Notes: a model not told the origin generated them from the sequence alone. Numbered from the stretch's first letter, positions 1 to 9,485 are shown. The stretch is 64,000 nt of DNA from Candidatus Sericytochromatia bacterium S15B-MN24 CBMW_12 (GCA_002083825.1 DAZV01000030.1:1-64000); one strand, 5' to 3'. Made by a program: numbers and translations.

Positions 1-599
1 TCCTCGTGGATCAGGCGGCTCTTGATGTACTCCAGCCGCGAGATGACGGGCATCAGGGGTTTGACGATCCGGCGGTAGGCGATGATGTCGCGCCGCAGCA
101 CCGAGATCTCCTCGACCGTCTCGCGCCCGCCGTGCGTGAAGATCATGTCCTCGATGTCCTGAACGTTGCGCTCGATCTTGTAGACGACGGGGAAGAAGTT
201 GTCCACGAGATGGTCGATGACCCGGTACAGGAGGTAGCCCGAGCCCATGCTCATGTCGTCCTCGCGCATCGTCGCGGATCCCTCGCAGGCCTCGAAGTAG
301 CGGTCGAGCGGCCAGACGCGCCCCTTGTGGATGGTGATCAGGAAGTCCGGACCCACGAAGACGTCCACCTCGGACGGCGTGGTCACCCGGCGGCGCTTGT
401 CGAAGACCGGGAACTGCAGCACCAGGAAGAGGTAGTCGTCGTACTCGTCGAGTTTCGGGCGCTGCCAGCGGCTGGTCAGATCGTCGAAGTCGAGAGGATG
501 GAACGGAAAGCTCTCCTCGAGAACCTCCAGGTCCTCGGCGGAGGCCTGCGGGAGATCGAGCCAGCGCAGCCCGTTGAACCGGATCTCGCGAATCGCCAT
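1..599 (-). CDS. corA: CorA-family Mg2+/Co2+ transporter-like protein (3' truncated by window edge)
   Basis: Manual minus-strand translation MAIREIRFNGLRWLDLPQASAEDLEVLEESFPFHPLDFDDLTSRWQRPKLDEYDDYLFLVLQFPVFD...FVGPDFLITIHKG matches the CorA N-terminal domain pattern; starts 3 bp after the dppC stop. The ORF track lists only the antisense ORF here. Confidence 0.85.
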   Translation of the reverse strand, partial: MAIREIRFNGLRWLDLPQASAEDLEVLEESFPFHPLDFDDLTSRWQRPKLDEYDDYLFLVLQFPVFDKRRRVTTPSEVDVFVGPDFLITIHKGRVWPLDRYFEACEGSATMREDDMSMGSGYLLYRVIDHLVDNFFPVVYKIERNVQDIEDMIFTHGGRETVEEISVLRRDIIAYRRIVKPLMPVISRLEYIKSRLIHE

Positions 600-602
600 G
601 CG

Positions 603-1490
603 CTAGACCTGCCGCTTGGTCTTGGGATCCAGAAGATCCCGCAGACCGTCGCCGAGTAGATTGAATCCCAGGACGACCATCATGATGGCGAGGCCGGGGA
701 AGGTCACGATCCAGGGTGCCGAGCGGATGAAGGCGCGGGCGCTGTTGAGCATGGTTCCCCATTCCGGGGTCGGCGGTTGGGCTCCCAGCCCGAGGAAGGA
801 CAGGCCGGCGGTTTCCAGGATGGCCGTGGCGATGCCCAGGGTGGCCTGGACCATCAGGGGGGTGAGGCAATTGGGTAGGACGTGGCGGAAGATGATGGCC
901 CCGTGCGAGGCCCCCGACGCATGGGCGGCTTCCACGAACTCCTGAGACGTGACGCCCAGGACCGAGGCGCGAACCAGTCGGGCGTAGACCGGGACGTTCA
1001 CCAGCCCGATGGCTATCATGGCGTTGGTGAGACTCGGGCCCATGACGGCCACGATCAGGATGGCGAGCAGGATGCCGGGAAAGGCCATCATGAGGTCGAC
1101 TCCGCGCATGATCGCCTCGTCCGCCCACTTTCCGGCGTAGCCCGCGAGCGTGCCGAGCGCGGTGCCCAGAACCAGCGCGATGCCCACCGAGATCAGCCCC
1201 ACCTGCAGCGAAATCCAGGCCCCCGCGACGATCCTCAGCCCGATGTCCCGCCCCAGGTCGTCCGTCCCCAGGACATGGGTCATGCGGGGGGAAAGCAGCC
1301 GCTCTTCGAGGTTCTGGGAGGTCGGATCGTAGGGCATGATCTGCCCGATGACGGCGACGAGCAGGAAGACCAGCACGATGACAGCCCCCCAGACCGACGA
1401 GCGGTTCCGCAGGAAGCGACGGGCCCAGACCCGCCAATCGTCGGCGGGGGGCTCGGGTGATGGGGCTTGGGGCACGATCGTGATCGCCAT
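603..1490 (-). CDS. dppC: Peptide/dipeptide ABC transporter permease (DppC/OppC type)
   Basis: 295 aa, multi-TM, BPD_transp motif region (EAAHASGASHGAIIFRHVLPNCLTPLMVQATLGIATAILETAGLSFLGLGAQPPTPEWG). Confidence 0.93.
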   Translation of the reverse strand: MAITIVPQAPSPEPPADDWRVWARRFLRNRSSVWGAVIVLVFLLVAVIGQIMPYDPTSQNLEERLLSPRMTHVLGTDDLGRDIGLRIVAGAWISLQVGLISVGIALVLGTALGTLAGYAGKWADEAIMRGVDLMMAFPGILLAILIVAVMGPSLTNAMIAIGLVNVPVYARLVRASVLGVTSQEFVEAAHASGASHGAIIFRHVLPNCLTPLMVQATLGIATAILETAGLSFLGLGAQPPTPEWGTMLNSARAFIRSAPWIVTFPGLAIMMVVLGFNLLGDGLRDLLDPKTKRQV

Positions 1491-1517
1491 GTTATTCCGT
1501 TCCGTAGGCGCCCCCCT

Positions 1518-1556
1518 CGCAAAGTCCTCGGGCTTCGCCCCTCCGAGGACTTTGCG
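1518..1556. other. Intra-operon stem-loop between dppB and dppC
   Basis: CGCAAAGTCCTCGG (1518-1531) is the exact reverse complement of CCGAGGACTTTGCG (1543-1556); no U-tract follows on the minus strand. Confidence 0.6.
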
Positions 1557-1563
1557 GCGCCGA

Positions 1564-2562
1564 TCATCGCAGCCTCGGATCCAGGCGGGTGTACAGCATA
1601 TCGGTGGCGAGGTTCACCAGGACGAAGCAGGTGGCGAAGACGAGCACGCAGCCCTGGAGCACCGGGAAGTCGCGCGAGAATACTGATTGTACCGCCAATG
1701 AGCCGATTCCGGGCCAAGCAAAGAGGGTCTCGGTGATGACCGCGCCCGAGAGCAGGTAGCCGAGCTGGAGGCCGGCCACGGTGACGATGGGGATGGCGGC
1801 GTTTTGGAGGGCGTGCCGCCAGACGACCACCCGCTCGCCGAGGCCCTTGGCACGGGCGGTTCGAACGTAGTCGGCTCCGAGCACGTCGAGCATGGCGGCG
1901 CGGGTCATGCGGGCGATGATGGCCATCGGGACGGTGGCGAGGGTGAGGGCCGGCAGGATCAGATGGGTGACGGCTGACCGGAAGGCGACGAGGTCGGCGC
2001 GCAGGAGCGAGTCGACAAGATAGAAGCCCGTCAGCGGCGCGAGGTCGAGCGTGATGTCCAGTCGCCCCGACAGCGGCAGGATCCTCAACTGGGCCGAGAA
2101 GAGCAGCATCAGGACGAGACCCAGCCAGAAGATGGGCATCGAGACCCCCACGAGCGCAAGCGAGGTGCTGAGCAGGTCGATCCAGGAGTTCTTGCGGGCT
2201 GCGGCGAGGATTCCCAGGGGGATGCCGATGGCGAGGGCGATAGCCAGGGCCGCGACGCCGAGTTCGGCGGTGGCGGGGAAGCGCCGGCCGATCTCGTCCG
2301 TCACCGGAGCTCCCGAAGCGATCGAGCGACCGAGATCGCCCCGGGCCATGCGCCCGAGCGTGAGCGCGAGCTGAACGGGGACGGGCTGGTCGAGGCCGAG
2401 GTCGTGCCGGACCCGGGCGATCGCCTCGGGACTCGCCCGCTCTCCGAGCATGACCTGAGCCGGATCGCCCGGCACCAGCCTCACCGCGCCGAAGACGATC
2501 ACGGTCACCCCCAGGAGGACGGGAAGCAAAAGTAGCAGGCGGCGTAGCAGCATCGCCATCAT
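1564..2562 (-). CDS. dppB: Peptide/dipeptide ABC transporter permease (DppB/OppB type)
   Basis: 332 aa; DppB N-terminus (LLRRLLLLLPVLLGVTVIVFGAVRLVPGDPAQVMLG) and EAA loop. Confidence 0.93.
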   Translation of the reverse strand: MMAMLLRRLLLLLPVLLGVTVIVFGAVRLVPGDPAQVMLGERASPEAIARVRHDLGLDQPVPVQLALTLGRMARGDLGRSIASGAPVTDEIGRRFPATAELGVAALAIALAIGIPLGILAAARKNSWIDLLSTSLALVGVSMPIFWLGLVLMLLFSAQLRILPLSGRLDITLDLAPLTGFYLVDSLLRADLVAFRSAVTHLILPALTLATVPMAIIARMTRAAMLDVLGADYVRTARAKGLGERVVVWRHALQNAAIPIVTVAGLQLGYLLSGAVITETLFAWPGIGSLAVQSVFSRDFPVLQGCVLVFATCFVLVNLATDMLYTRLDPRLR

Positions 2563-2589
2563 GACGTGGGTTCCATCGGGAGCTCCTTG

Positions 2590-4227
2590 CTAGCGATCCG
2601 CCGGCGGGGCGATCCAGGTCCGGGCAAAATTCGCCTTGCCCGTGGGGTGAAGCTGGAAGCCATGGACGTTGGCCCGGACGGCCGCCATCTGCTTGGCATG
2701 GAAGAGCGGCACCCAGGGCGCGTCGCGGTGAATCGTCTCCTGCGCCGCATGGTAGAGCCGCGTTCTTTCGGCGGGATCCGAGACCTGGCGAGCCTTCACG
2801 AGCAAGCGATTGGTTTCCCGGCTCCGGTAGTAGGCGTAGTTGGAGGAGCCGCCCGCGCGGGCGTTATCGGCCGCCAGCAGGTTGTAGAGGAAGTTGTCGG
2901 GGTCGCCGTTGTCGCCTATCCAGCCGATCAGCGCGGCCTGGTGGTCGCCCTTTCCCAGCTTGTCGAGGTAGGTTCCCCATTCGAAGGTGGTGATCGTCAC
3001 CTTGACGCCGATCTTGGCGAGATCCGACTGGATGGCCTCGGCGACCCGTTGGCCCTGCGGCATGTAGGGCCGAACCACGGGCAGGGCCCAGAGTTCCATC
3101 TCGAAGCCGTCGGCATGGCCGGCTTCGCTCAGGAGTTGCCTGGCCTTCGCGGGATCGTAGGCGTAGTCCCGGATGGCCTCGTTGTAGCCCCAGAGGGTGG
3201 GGGGCATGGGGTTCTTGGCGGCCTCTCCGAGCCTTCCGTCGGCAAAGAAGGCCTTGATCAGGGCGGGCTTGTCGATGCCGTGGTTGATGGCCTGCCGGAC
3301 CTTGACCTGGTCGAAGGGCTTACGATCGTTGTTCATCGCGAGGTAGCCGATGTTCATTCCGGCTTCTTGCAGGAAACTCAGCTCGGGATTCGCCTGGACG
3401 CGCGCGACGTCGTCGGGGTTGATGCCGTTCATGGCGTGAATGGCCCCTACCTCCAGTTCGAGCAAGCGAACGGCGTTCTCGGGGACGGGCTTGAAGATCA
3501 GCTTGTCCAGGTAGGGGCGGCCCCCCCAGTAGCTTTCGTTGGCCGCCAGGACGATCTTCTGGTTGGGTTCCCACGCCACGAAGCGGAACGGGCCGGTGCC
3601 CACCGGATGCCGGGCGATGTCGGCGCCGTGACGCGCCAGGGCGGCGGGCGAGACGATGCCCATCGAGAACATCGCGAGGTTGCCGAGGAAGGTCGCGTCG
3701 TTTTGCGCCAGCGTGATCCTCACGGTATGCGAATCGACGACCGTGACCGCCGAAACCGCCTTTTCGAAGAAGCTCTGCCAGAACTCGAACTGCTGGCCCT
3801 CTAACGGCCGGCGCTGGCGTTCGAAGTTGATCTTGACGGCCTGAGCGTCGAAGGGCGTTCCGTCGTGAAACGCGACCCCTCGGCGCAGGTGGAAGGTGTA
3901 GGTTCTTCCGTCCGGGGCAATTTCCCAGGAGGTGGCCAGCCCCGCTTGGAGCGCCGTCGAGTCGTCCTGGAAGTGAAGGAGCTTGTCGAAGACGTTCTCC
4001 GTCACGATCGAGGATTCGCCGTCGGTGGTGTCGGCCGGATCGAGGCGGGTGGCATCCTTGCCCTTGCCGAAGATCAGCGTGCCGCCGTAGACGGGTTCGG
4101 CGTCCGAAACCGTCGCCGGCCGGCTGCGGGTGCGCTCGGGGTTTTGCTTGCTCGTCGAAGAGCAGGAAGCCGCCAGGACTGCCGCCAGCAAGGCGGCAGT
4201 GAGCGCGTGGAAGCGAGGCATGAGCAC
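2590..4227 (-). CDS. dppA: Family 5 extracellular solute-binding lipoprotein (DppA/OppA type)
   Basis: 545 aa; lipoprotein signal (LLAAVLAASCSS) and SBP_bac_5 features (YGGTLIFGKGKDATRLDPADTTDGES...FHLRRGVAFHDGTPFDAQAVKINFER). Confidence 0.92.
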   Translation of the reverse strand: MLMPRFHALTAALLAAVLAASCSSTSKQNPERTRSRPATVSDAEPVYGGTLIFGKGKDATRLDPADTTDGESSIVTENVFDKLLHFQDDSTALQAGLATSWEIAPDGRTYTFHLRRGVAFHDGTPFDAQAVKINFERQRRPLEGQQFEFWQSFFEKAVSAVTVVDSHTVRITLAQNDATFLGNLAMFSMGIVSPAALARHGADIARHPVGTGPFRFVAWEPNQKIVLAANESYWGGRPYLDKLIFKPVPENAVRLLELEVGAIHAMNGINPDDVARVQANPELSFLQEAGMNIGYLAMNNDRKPFDQVKVRQAINHGIDKPALIKAFFADGRLGEAAKNPMPPTLWGYNEAIRDYAYDPAKARQLLSEAGHADGFEMELWALPVVRPYMPQGQRVAEAIQSDLAKIGVKVTITTFEWGTYLDKLGKGDHQAALIGWIGDNGDPDNFLYNLLAADNARAGGSSNYAYYRSRETNRLLVKARQVSDPAERTRLYHAAQETIHRDAPWVPLFHAKQMAAVRANVHGFQLHPTGKANFARTWIAPPADR

Positions 4228-4233
4228 TCCGGT

Positions 4234-4584
4234 CTAGGTCATGAAGTCCAAGGCATGCAGCTGGCGAAGCCGCAGAACGACCGAAGCGGCATGGTCCTGG
4301 GCCGGTTCCACCCGATGGCCGAACTCGCCGAAGAGCGTCTTGCCGATTTCATGCACGCTCCGCGAACCGTCCGAAAGCTCCCAGACGCGGCCGCCGACAT
4401 CGTCCAGGCGATGACTGCGCGCTCCGAAGATCCGGCTGATCCCGGACGCGGCGATCGTGAGGGTGACGGAGCCGTCGTCATGACGCTCCCAGCCGGCATC
4501 GGCGCGGCGAATCGGCCGCTGCAAGAGCAGATTCTGATTGGCGTTCTGAAACAACGGCATGGTGCGCGCTCGGGTCATGGCCAC
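4234..4584 (-). CDS. PqqD-family (RiPP recognition element-like) small protein
   Basis: 116 aa; VWELSDGSRSVHEIGKTLFGEFGHRVEPAQDHAASVVLRLRQLHALDFM fits the PqqD-fold consensus; ends 7 bp before the dppA start (same operon). Confidence 0.7.
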   Translation of the reverse strand: MAMTRARTMPLFQNANQNLLLQRPIRRADAGWERHDDGSVTLTIAASGISRIFGARSHRLDDVGGRVWELSDGSRSVHEIGKTLFGEFGHRVEPAQDHAASVVLRLRQLHALDFMT

Positions 4585-4639
4585 CTCATCCTTCTAGCCT
4601 TCGTATTCTAGCACCCCCGCGAAATCGGAGACTACTCCC

Positions 4640-5362
4640 TTAGGGGGGCGCGAGGAGCCTCGCCGCCCCGGGGTCGAGCAGCATTTCCGCATCCGGATGC
4701 GCCTGCAAGAGCGATGCGGGCCAGCGGGGATCCAGCCAAGGCCCCGCAGCATGCGCCACCGCCTGGGCCTTCGATTCCCCGGTGGCCGCCAGGATCAGTT
4801 TCCGGGCCTGCATGATCGTTCCCACCCCCATGGTTAGCCCTTGCCGGACGCCTGAAAGCTGGGCCGGCAACGCGTCGCGGGTCATTTTCGAGAGCGTGGC
4901 GACGTGGATCCCCGAGACCAGGCGCTCGCTCGGTTCATTGAAGGCAATGTGGCCGTTTCGGCCAATGCCCAGGACGGCGAGATCCAGTCCCCCCGCCGCG
5001 ATCAACGAGGCGAAGCGGGACGCCTCCGCCGCGGCATCCTCGGCGTCGCCCCGCAGCGCATGGAAGGAGCCGGCGGGAAGGTCGATGCGCGACAGTAACG
5101 CCTCGGCGAAGAACCGCGCGAAGGAATCCGGATGATCCGGCCCCAGCCCGAGGTACTCGTCCAGGGCGAAGAGCGTGGTTCCGGCGAAGGATATCGTGCC
5201 CTCGGCGACCCAGTCACCGAGAAGGCCATACGCCTTTCTCGGCGTCTCGCCGCTGGGGAGCGCCAGGCGAGCTCCGGGTTTCAGGGCGAGCGCGATGCCC
5301 TGGGCCAGTTCGAGGCTCACGGCCTCGGCGGAGGGAAGACGTTTGATTCGCATGAGGGCCAT
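4640..5362 (-). CDS. nagB: Glucosamine-6-phosphate deaminase
   Basis: 240 aa; LALPSGETPRKAYGLL, FALDEYLGLGPDHPDSF, LAVLGIGRNGHIAFNEPS. Confidence 0.9.
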   Translation of the reverse strand: MALMRIKRLPSAEAVSLELAQGIALALKPGARLALPSGETPRKAYGLLGDWVAEGTISFAGTTLFALDEYLGLGPDHPDSFARFFAEALLSRIDLPAGSFHALRGDAEDAAAEASRFASLIAAGGLDLAVLGIGRNGHIAFNEPSERLVSGIHVATLSKMTRDALPAQLSGVRQGLTMGVGTIMQARKLILAATGESKAQAVAHAAGPWLDPRWPASLLQAHPDAEMLLDPGAARLLAPP

Positions 5363-5377
5363 TGTACTCCAGAAGGA

Positions 5378-6565
5378 TCAAGTCAGCGTGTCCTTGTCGG
5401 TCCAGGCGGGCAGGGAGAACGAGAACGTGCTGCCTTGGCCCAGCGTGCTTTCGGCCCAGACGCGGCCCCCATGAAGCTCCACCAGGCTCTTGACCAGGGA
5501 TAGCCCCAGCCCCATGCCGCCGAACTGGCGGGTGGCGGACGGATCGGCCTGATAGAAGGAGGTGAAGAGCATCTTGAGCTTGTCCGGGGCGAGTCCGATG
5601 CCGGTGTCGCGGATGTCCACGACCACGGCCTCGCTCTGCCCGGGATCCTTCAGCCATCCTTCACCGTATCTCGCGCAGGCGATGATCGTGATGCGACCGC
5701 CGGGGGGCGTGAACTTCACGGCGTTGGAGAGCAGGTTCGCGATGATCTGGTAGACGTGGTTGGGGTCTCCGCGAACCATCGGCAGGTCGGGGGCGACGTG
5801 CAGATCGATGGTCAGGGGCTTCGAGGTCGCGACGTCGAGTTGCTGCTCGCAGGCGGGCTGGAGGATCAAGCCGAGGTCGAGGGGCTGGATGTCCAGAGAG
5901 AGCTTGCCTGCCGTGAGCTGGTTCATGTCGATCATGGCGTTGATCAGCTCGCGAAGGCGGTAGCCGTTGGTGAGTAGCTGCTGCAGGAGATCGTGCTGGT
6001 CGGAGTTGAGGAGGCCCGTGAGTTCTTCTTCCAGGATCTCGCCGTAGCCCAGGATGCCGGAGAGGGGGGTGCGAAGCTCGTGGGTGACGTTGGAGAGCAG
6101 GTTGCGGCGGACCTGGTCCAGCTCCTTCAGTTGGCGGCTGGCGTCCTCGAGCTCTCGGGAGCGCGTTATCAGGCAGTTCCAGGTGTCGAGGGCGCGCTCT
6201 CGCACCAGCCCATGGATCAGTTCGTCGAGCAGCCAGACTCCCTCCTCCTCGCTCTGCACTCCGACCTCGGTGTAGGCGTCGCGAATTTGATGGGGCAGGC
6301 TGAAACAGAGGGTGACCATGTGGGGATAGTCGACGCCTTTTTGTTCCAGCGCATCGAGATGCCGACCGAGCTTCGCGAGGTCCTCGGGGAGCCTCTCGCC
6401 CTGCATGTGGCGGATCCAGGTTCCCAGCAGCTCGGAGAGGAAGGTCCGGGCGATCGCCTCGTAGGCGGTGTTCGTCAGGGGCTCGGGGAGCCCGATCCGG
6501 CCCAGGCAGCGCGTCACGACGTCCGGGGCGTGGGTGGCGTAGGTCTCGACCAGGGTGATCCTCAT
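5378..6565 (-). CDS. Sensor histidine kinase, soluble, with N-terminal helical sensor-like region
   Basis: HisKA H-box NVTHELRTPLSGILGYGE, N-box NLLSNAVKFT, G-boxes DTGIGL and GGMGLGLSLVKSLVELHGG; no TM segment seen. Confidence 0.9.
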   Translation of the reverse strand: MRITLVETYATHAPDVVTRCLGRIGLPEPLTNTAYEAIARTFLSELLGTWIRHMQGERLPEDLAKLGRHLDALEQKGVDYPHMVTLCFSLPHQIRDAYTEVGVQSEEEGVWLLDELIHGLVRERALDTWNCLITRSRELEDASRQLKELDQVRRNLLSNVTHELRTPLSGILGYGEILEEELTGLLNSDQHDLLQQLLTNGYRLRELINAMIDMNQLTAGKLSLDIQPLDLGLILQPACEQQLDVATSKPLTIDLHVAPDLPMVRGDPNHVYQIIANLLSNAVKFTPPGGRITIIACARYGEGWLKDPGQSEAVVVDIRDTGIGLAPDKLKMLFTSFYQADPSATRQFGGMGLGLSLVKSLVELHGGRVWAESTLGQGSTFSFSLPAWTDKDTLT

Positions 6566-6683
6566 GATGCCTTCCTCAGTCGCGCCCCGGGCGCCGGAGA
6601 GCCTCTCGAAAGGGTCGTCAGGCCTAACTTCCAGCTCCCTGGCGACAGCGGAGGTTCCCCGACCGCGGCTACCCGGAGTCTAC

Positions 6684-6724
6684 CACGAGGCCCCTTCCCC
6701 CAGTAGGGGCGAAGGGGCCTCGTG
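6684..6724 (-). terminator. Terminator-like hairpin between nadC and the histidine kinase
   Basis: CACGAGGCCCCTTC (6684-6697) / GAAGGGGCCTCGTG (6711-6724), 14-bp perfect stem. Confidence 0.5.
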
Positions 6725-6741
6725 AAGAATTCGGCGCGGGA

Positions 6742-7623
6742 TCAGGCCGTGTGAAGGTCGAGGCTGATGTCCAGGCTGAGCGCGCTATGCGTCAGGGCCC
6801 CCACCGAGATGAAGTCCACGCCGGTCTCGGCGACGCGCCGGAGGGTCGCGAGCGTGATGCCCCCCGAGGCCTCCGTCGTCGCTCTTCCGTCGATCAACGA
6901 GATGGCCTCGCGCATGGTATCGGGATCCATGTTGTCGAGCATGATGATGTCGGCGCCCGCGTCCAGGGCCTCGCGGACCATCGCCAGGGACTCGGTCTCC
7001 ACTTCGATCCGGACCGTCATCGGAGCGCCCAGGCGTGCGCGCCTCACCGCTTCTGGGAGGGATCCCGCGATTTCGATGTGGTTGTCCTTGATCATGATGG
7101 CGTCCGCCAGGCCGAAGCGATGGTTTCGCCCGCCGCCGACCCGCACGGCGTACTTCTCGAGCAGCCGCAGGCCCGGAGTCGTCTTGCGGGTGTCGAGGAG
7201 CTGCGTACCGGTGCCCTCGATGGCGTCGGCGTAGGTTCGCGCCATGGTCGCGGTGGCCGACATGCGTTGCAGGAGGTTCAGGGCCACCCGTTCGGCCATC
7301 AGCAGGGAACGGGCGGAGCCCCGGATCTCGGCGGCGATCGCGCCCTTTTCGAGGCGATCGCCGTCCTTCGCGAGGCTCTTGAAATCGAGCTCGGAGTCCA
7401 CCAGCTGGAAAATTCGCTCGACCACCGGCAGCCCCGCGACCACTCCCGCCTGCTTGAAGAGCAGCTCGGCGCGGCCCATGGCGTCGGGAGGCACGATCAG
7501 GGTGCTGGTCAGATCCCCCCAGGCCCAGTCCTCGCGCAGGAAGTGCTCGAGAAGGGGATCGAGCGTCAGCGGGTGGAGGCCGGAGTGAGCGAGGAGCGGG
7601 CTTGAATGAAGTGTTTTAGGCAT
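6742..7623 (-). CDS. nadC: Nicotinate-nucleotide diphosphorylase (carboxylating)
   Basis: FLREDWAWGDLTSTLIV, TRKTTPGLRLLEKYAVRVGGGRNHRFGLADAIMIKDNH, DIIMLDNMDPDTMREA. Start set at MPKTLHSS; the 652-aa track ORF has a frameshadow extension inside nadB. Confidence 0.93.
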   Translation of the reverse strand: MPKTLHSSPLLAHSGLHPLTLDPLLEHFLREDWAWGDLTSTLIVPPDAMGRAELLFKQAGVVAGLPVVERIFQLVDSELDFKSLAKDGDRLEKGAIAAEIRGSARSLLMAERVALNLLQRMSATATMARTYADAIEGTGTQLLDTRKTTPGLRLLEKYAVRVGGGRNHRFGLADAIMIKDNHIEIAGSLPEAVRRARLGAPMTVRIEVETESLAMVREALDAGADIIMLDNMDPDTMREAISLIDGRATTEASGGITLATLRRVAETGVDFISVGALTHSALSLDISLDLHTA

Positions 7624-9149
7624 GAGTCGTCCATTTCGGGATGATCGGGGCGGGCATGAACGCCGCGGCTTTCCTTGCGCCAGATCGCGGCTTCGGTGAT
7701 GAGACGAGCAGAGGTCAAGAGGTTGCGAAGCTCCCAGAGATCGCGGGCTTGGCTGTCCTGGCAGGCCGCTTCGACCTGATCCTGCCACGTGGTGATCCGT
7801 GCGAGCGCCTCTTGCAGACCTTCTTCCAGGCGAAGCAGTCCCACGTGCCGCCACATCTCGGCCTGCAGCTCCGCGCGCAACGCGGCCACCGAAAAGGACG
7901 GCAAAGAATGCGGCGTCGGCGTCGGCGGCACCGACGAAATCCCCTCGTCCGGAACCGGTTGGCTGCCGGTGCTCTCCGCGCCGGCGATCGCCTCCGCCAC
8001 CCGACGGCCGAAGACCGCGGCCTCCAGCAGGGAATTGCTCGCCAGTCGGTTGGCCCCATGAAGCCCTGTCGCGGCGGCCTCTCCCGCGGCATAAAGCCCG
8101 GGAATCGAGGTCCTGCCCCGGAGATCGGTCCGGACGCCACCGATGAAGTAGTGAGCAGCGGGCGCCACCGGGATCATGTCCTGGGGCAAGTTGAAGCCAT
8201 GGTCCCGGCAGAAGGCCACGATGTTGGGGAAGCGCGAATGGACCAGCTCGGGGCTCAGATGGCGAAGATTCAGCCAGACGAAGTTCCGGCCGTCCTGGGC
8301 CATCTCGGCCGCGATGGCGCGTGAAACCACGTCGCGGGGCGCCAGTTCCCTGCGGGAGTCGTAGCGCTCCATGAACGCCTCGCCTCGCGCATTGCGCAAG
8401 AGGGCCCCTTCGCCCCTCACCGCCTCCGAGATCAGATGCGTCGGCACTCCGGGATGGCTCAGCGCCGTGGGATGGAACTGCATGAACTCCATGTCGGCGA
8501 GCTCCGCACCCGCCCGCCACGCCAGCCCCACCGCGTCGCCGGTGGCCGTCTCCGGGTTGGTCGTGTGACGGTAGACTTGCCCCACCCCGCCGGCTGCCAG
8601 CACGGTCGCATCGGCGGCAAGAAAACTCGCCTCGCCCTCTCCGTCCAGCACCATGGCGCCGCGACAGCGGCCGTCCACCACCAGGTCCAGCGCGAAGCAA
8701 TGCTCGCGAATGCTGATTCTTGGATGTCCGCTTACCTTTTCGGCAAGCGCCCGCTCGATTTCGAGGCCCGTGGCATCTCCCAGGGCATGCACCACCCGGC
8801 GCCGGGAATGGGCGGCCTCCAGCGTGACGGCCAGCTGTCCGTCACGCTCGCGATCGAACCGAACCCCGGCCTCGATCAAAGCGCGTAGTTGAGCGGGGCC
8901 TTCTTCGGTCAAGACCCTCACGGCGTCGAGGTCACAAAGTCCCGCTCCCGCCAGGATCGTATCCTGGGCGTGCAAGTCGGCGGAGTCGTCCGATGAGACG
9001 GCCACCGCGATACCGCCTTGGGCGTAACGGGTGTTGGAATCCATCAGATTCAGCTTGGTGACCAGGTTGACGTCCAGGCCGCGATCGGCTAGCGAAAGGG
9101 CTGTCCAGAGCCCGGTCAGGCCGCTACCGATGACGAGTACGGATCGCAA
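7566..9149 (-). CDS. nadB: L-aspartate oxidase
   Basis: 527 aa; VLVIGSGLTGLWTALSLADRGLDVNLVTK, YAQGGIAVAV, EFMQFHPTAL, LYAAGEAAATGLHGANRLASNSLLEAAVFGRR. Confidence 0.94.
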   Translation of the reverse strand: MRSVLVIGSGLTGLWTALSLADRGLDVNLVTKLNLMDSNTRYAQGGIAVAVSSDDSADLHAQDTILAGAGLCDLDAVRVLTEEGPAQLRALIEAGVRFDRERDGQLAVTLEAAHSRRRVVHALGDATGLEIERALAEKVSGHPRISIREHCFALDLVVDGRCRGAMVLDGEGEASFLAADATVLAAGGVGQVYRHTTNPETATGDAVGLAWRAGAELADMEFMQFHPTALSHPGVPTHLISEAVRGEGALLRNARGEAFMERYDSRRELAPRDVVSRAIAAEMAQDGRNFVWLNLRHLSPELVHSRFPNIVAFCRDHGFNLPQDMIPVAPAAHYFIGGVRTDLRGRTSIPGLYAAGEAAATGLHGANRLASNSLLEAAVFGRRVAEAIAGAESTGSQPVPDEGISSVPPTPTPHSLPSFSVAALRAELQAEMWRHVGLLRLEEGLQEALARITTWQDQVEAACQDSQARDLWELRNLLTSARLITEAAIWRKESRGVHARPDHPEMDDSCLKHFIQARSSLTPASTR

Positions 9150-9209
9150 GCGACCGCCCTCCTTCCATGAGTGCCGCTAGGCCCCTCTTAAGACCTAATT
9201 GAGGGTTGA

Positions 9210-9215
9210 ATTATA
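9210..9215 (-). promoter_or_regulatory. Extended -10 element upstream of nadB
   Basis: Minus strand reads GTGCTATAATTC (TGnTATAAT). Confidence 0.5.
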
Positions 9216-9268
9216 GCACGCCTTGGGTTACAAGAAAGAGAGGGGCCCGGAGGGGCGAAAGGGGAACC

Positions 9269-9475
9269 ATGACCACCGCGACGATGCCTGCGATCGCCTT
9301 CGAACCCATCGAGTGCGAGTACTTCGACAAGGAAAACCTCGGCTGGGCCAAGGCCTACGTCGCCAAGCACCAGAAAAGCCTCGAAGAAGGGGGCGACGAT
9401 CTGGCGCCCCAACTGCGAAGCTTCCTGGAAACCGAAATCGCCGCTCACCAGGAGCTGATCGCCCGCTTCTTATAA
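9269..9475 (+). CDS. Small acidic hypothetical protein (68 aa)
   Basis: ATG at 9269 preceded by a purine-rich stretch; MTTATMPAIAFEPIECEYFDKENLGWAKAYVAKHQKSLEEGGDDLAPQLRSFLETEIAAHQELIARFL. Confidence 0.5.
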   Translation: MTTATMPAIAFEPIECEYFDKENLGWAKAYVAKHQKSLEEGGDDLAPQLRSFLETEIAAHQELIARFL

Positions 9476-9485
9476 TCTTCCGCTA

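Noticed and set aside
2566-3804. 412-aa plus-strand ORF
   Set aside because: Antisense shadow of dppA; Gly/Val/Arg-rich without domain signal, typical of GC-rich opposite-strand ORFs.
7624-8700. N-terminal extension of the 652-aa ORF ending in nadC
   Set aside because: Reads through nadB in another frame with low-complexity sequence; true nadC starts near 7623.
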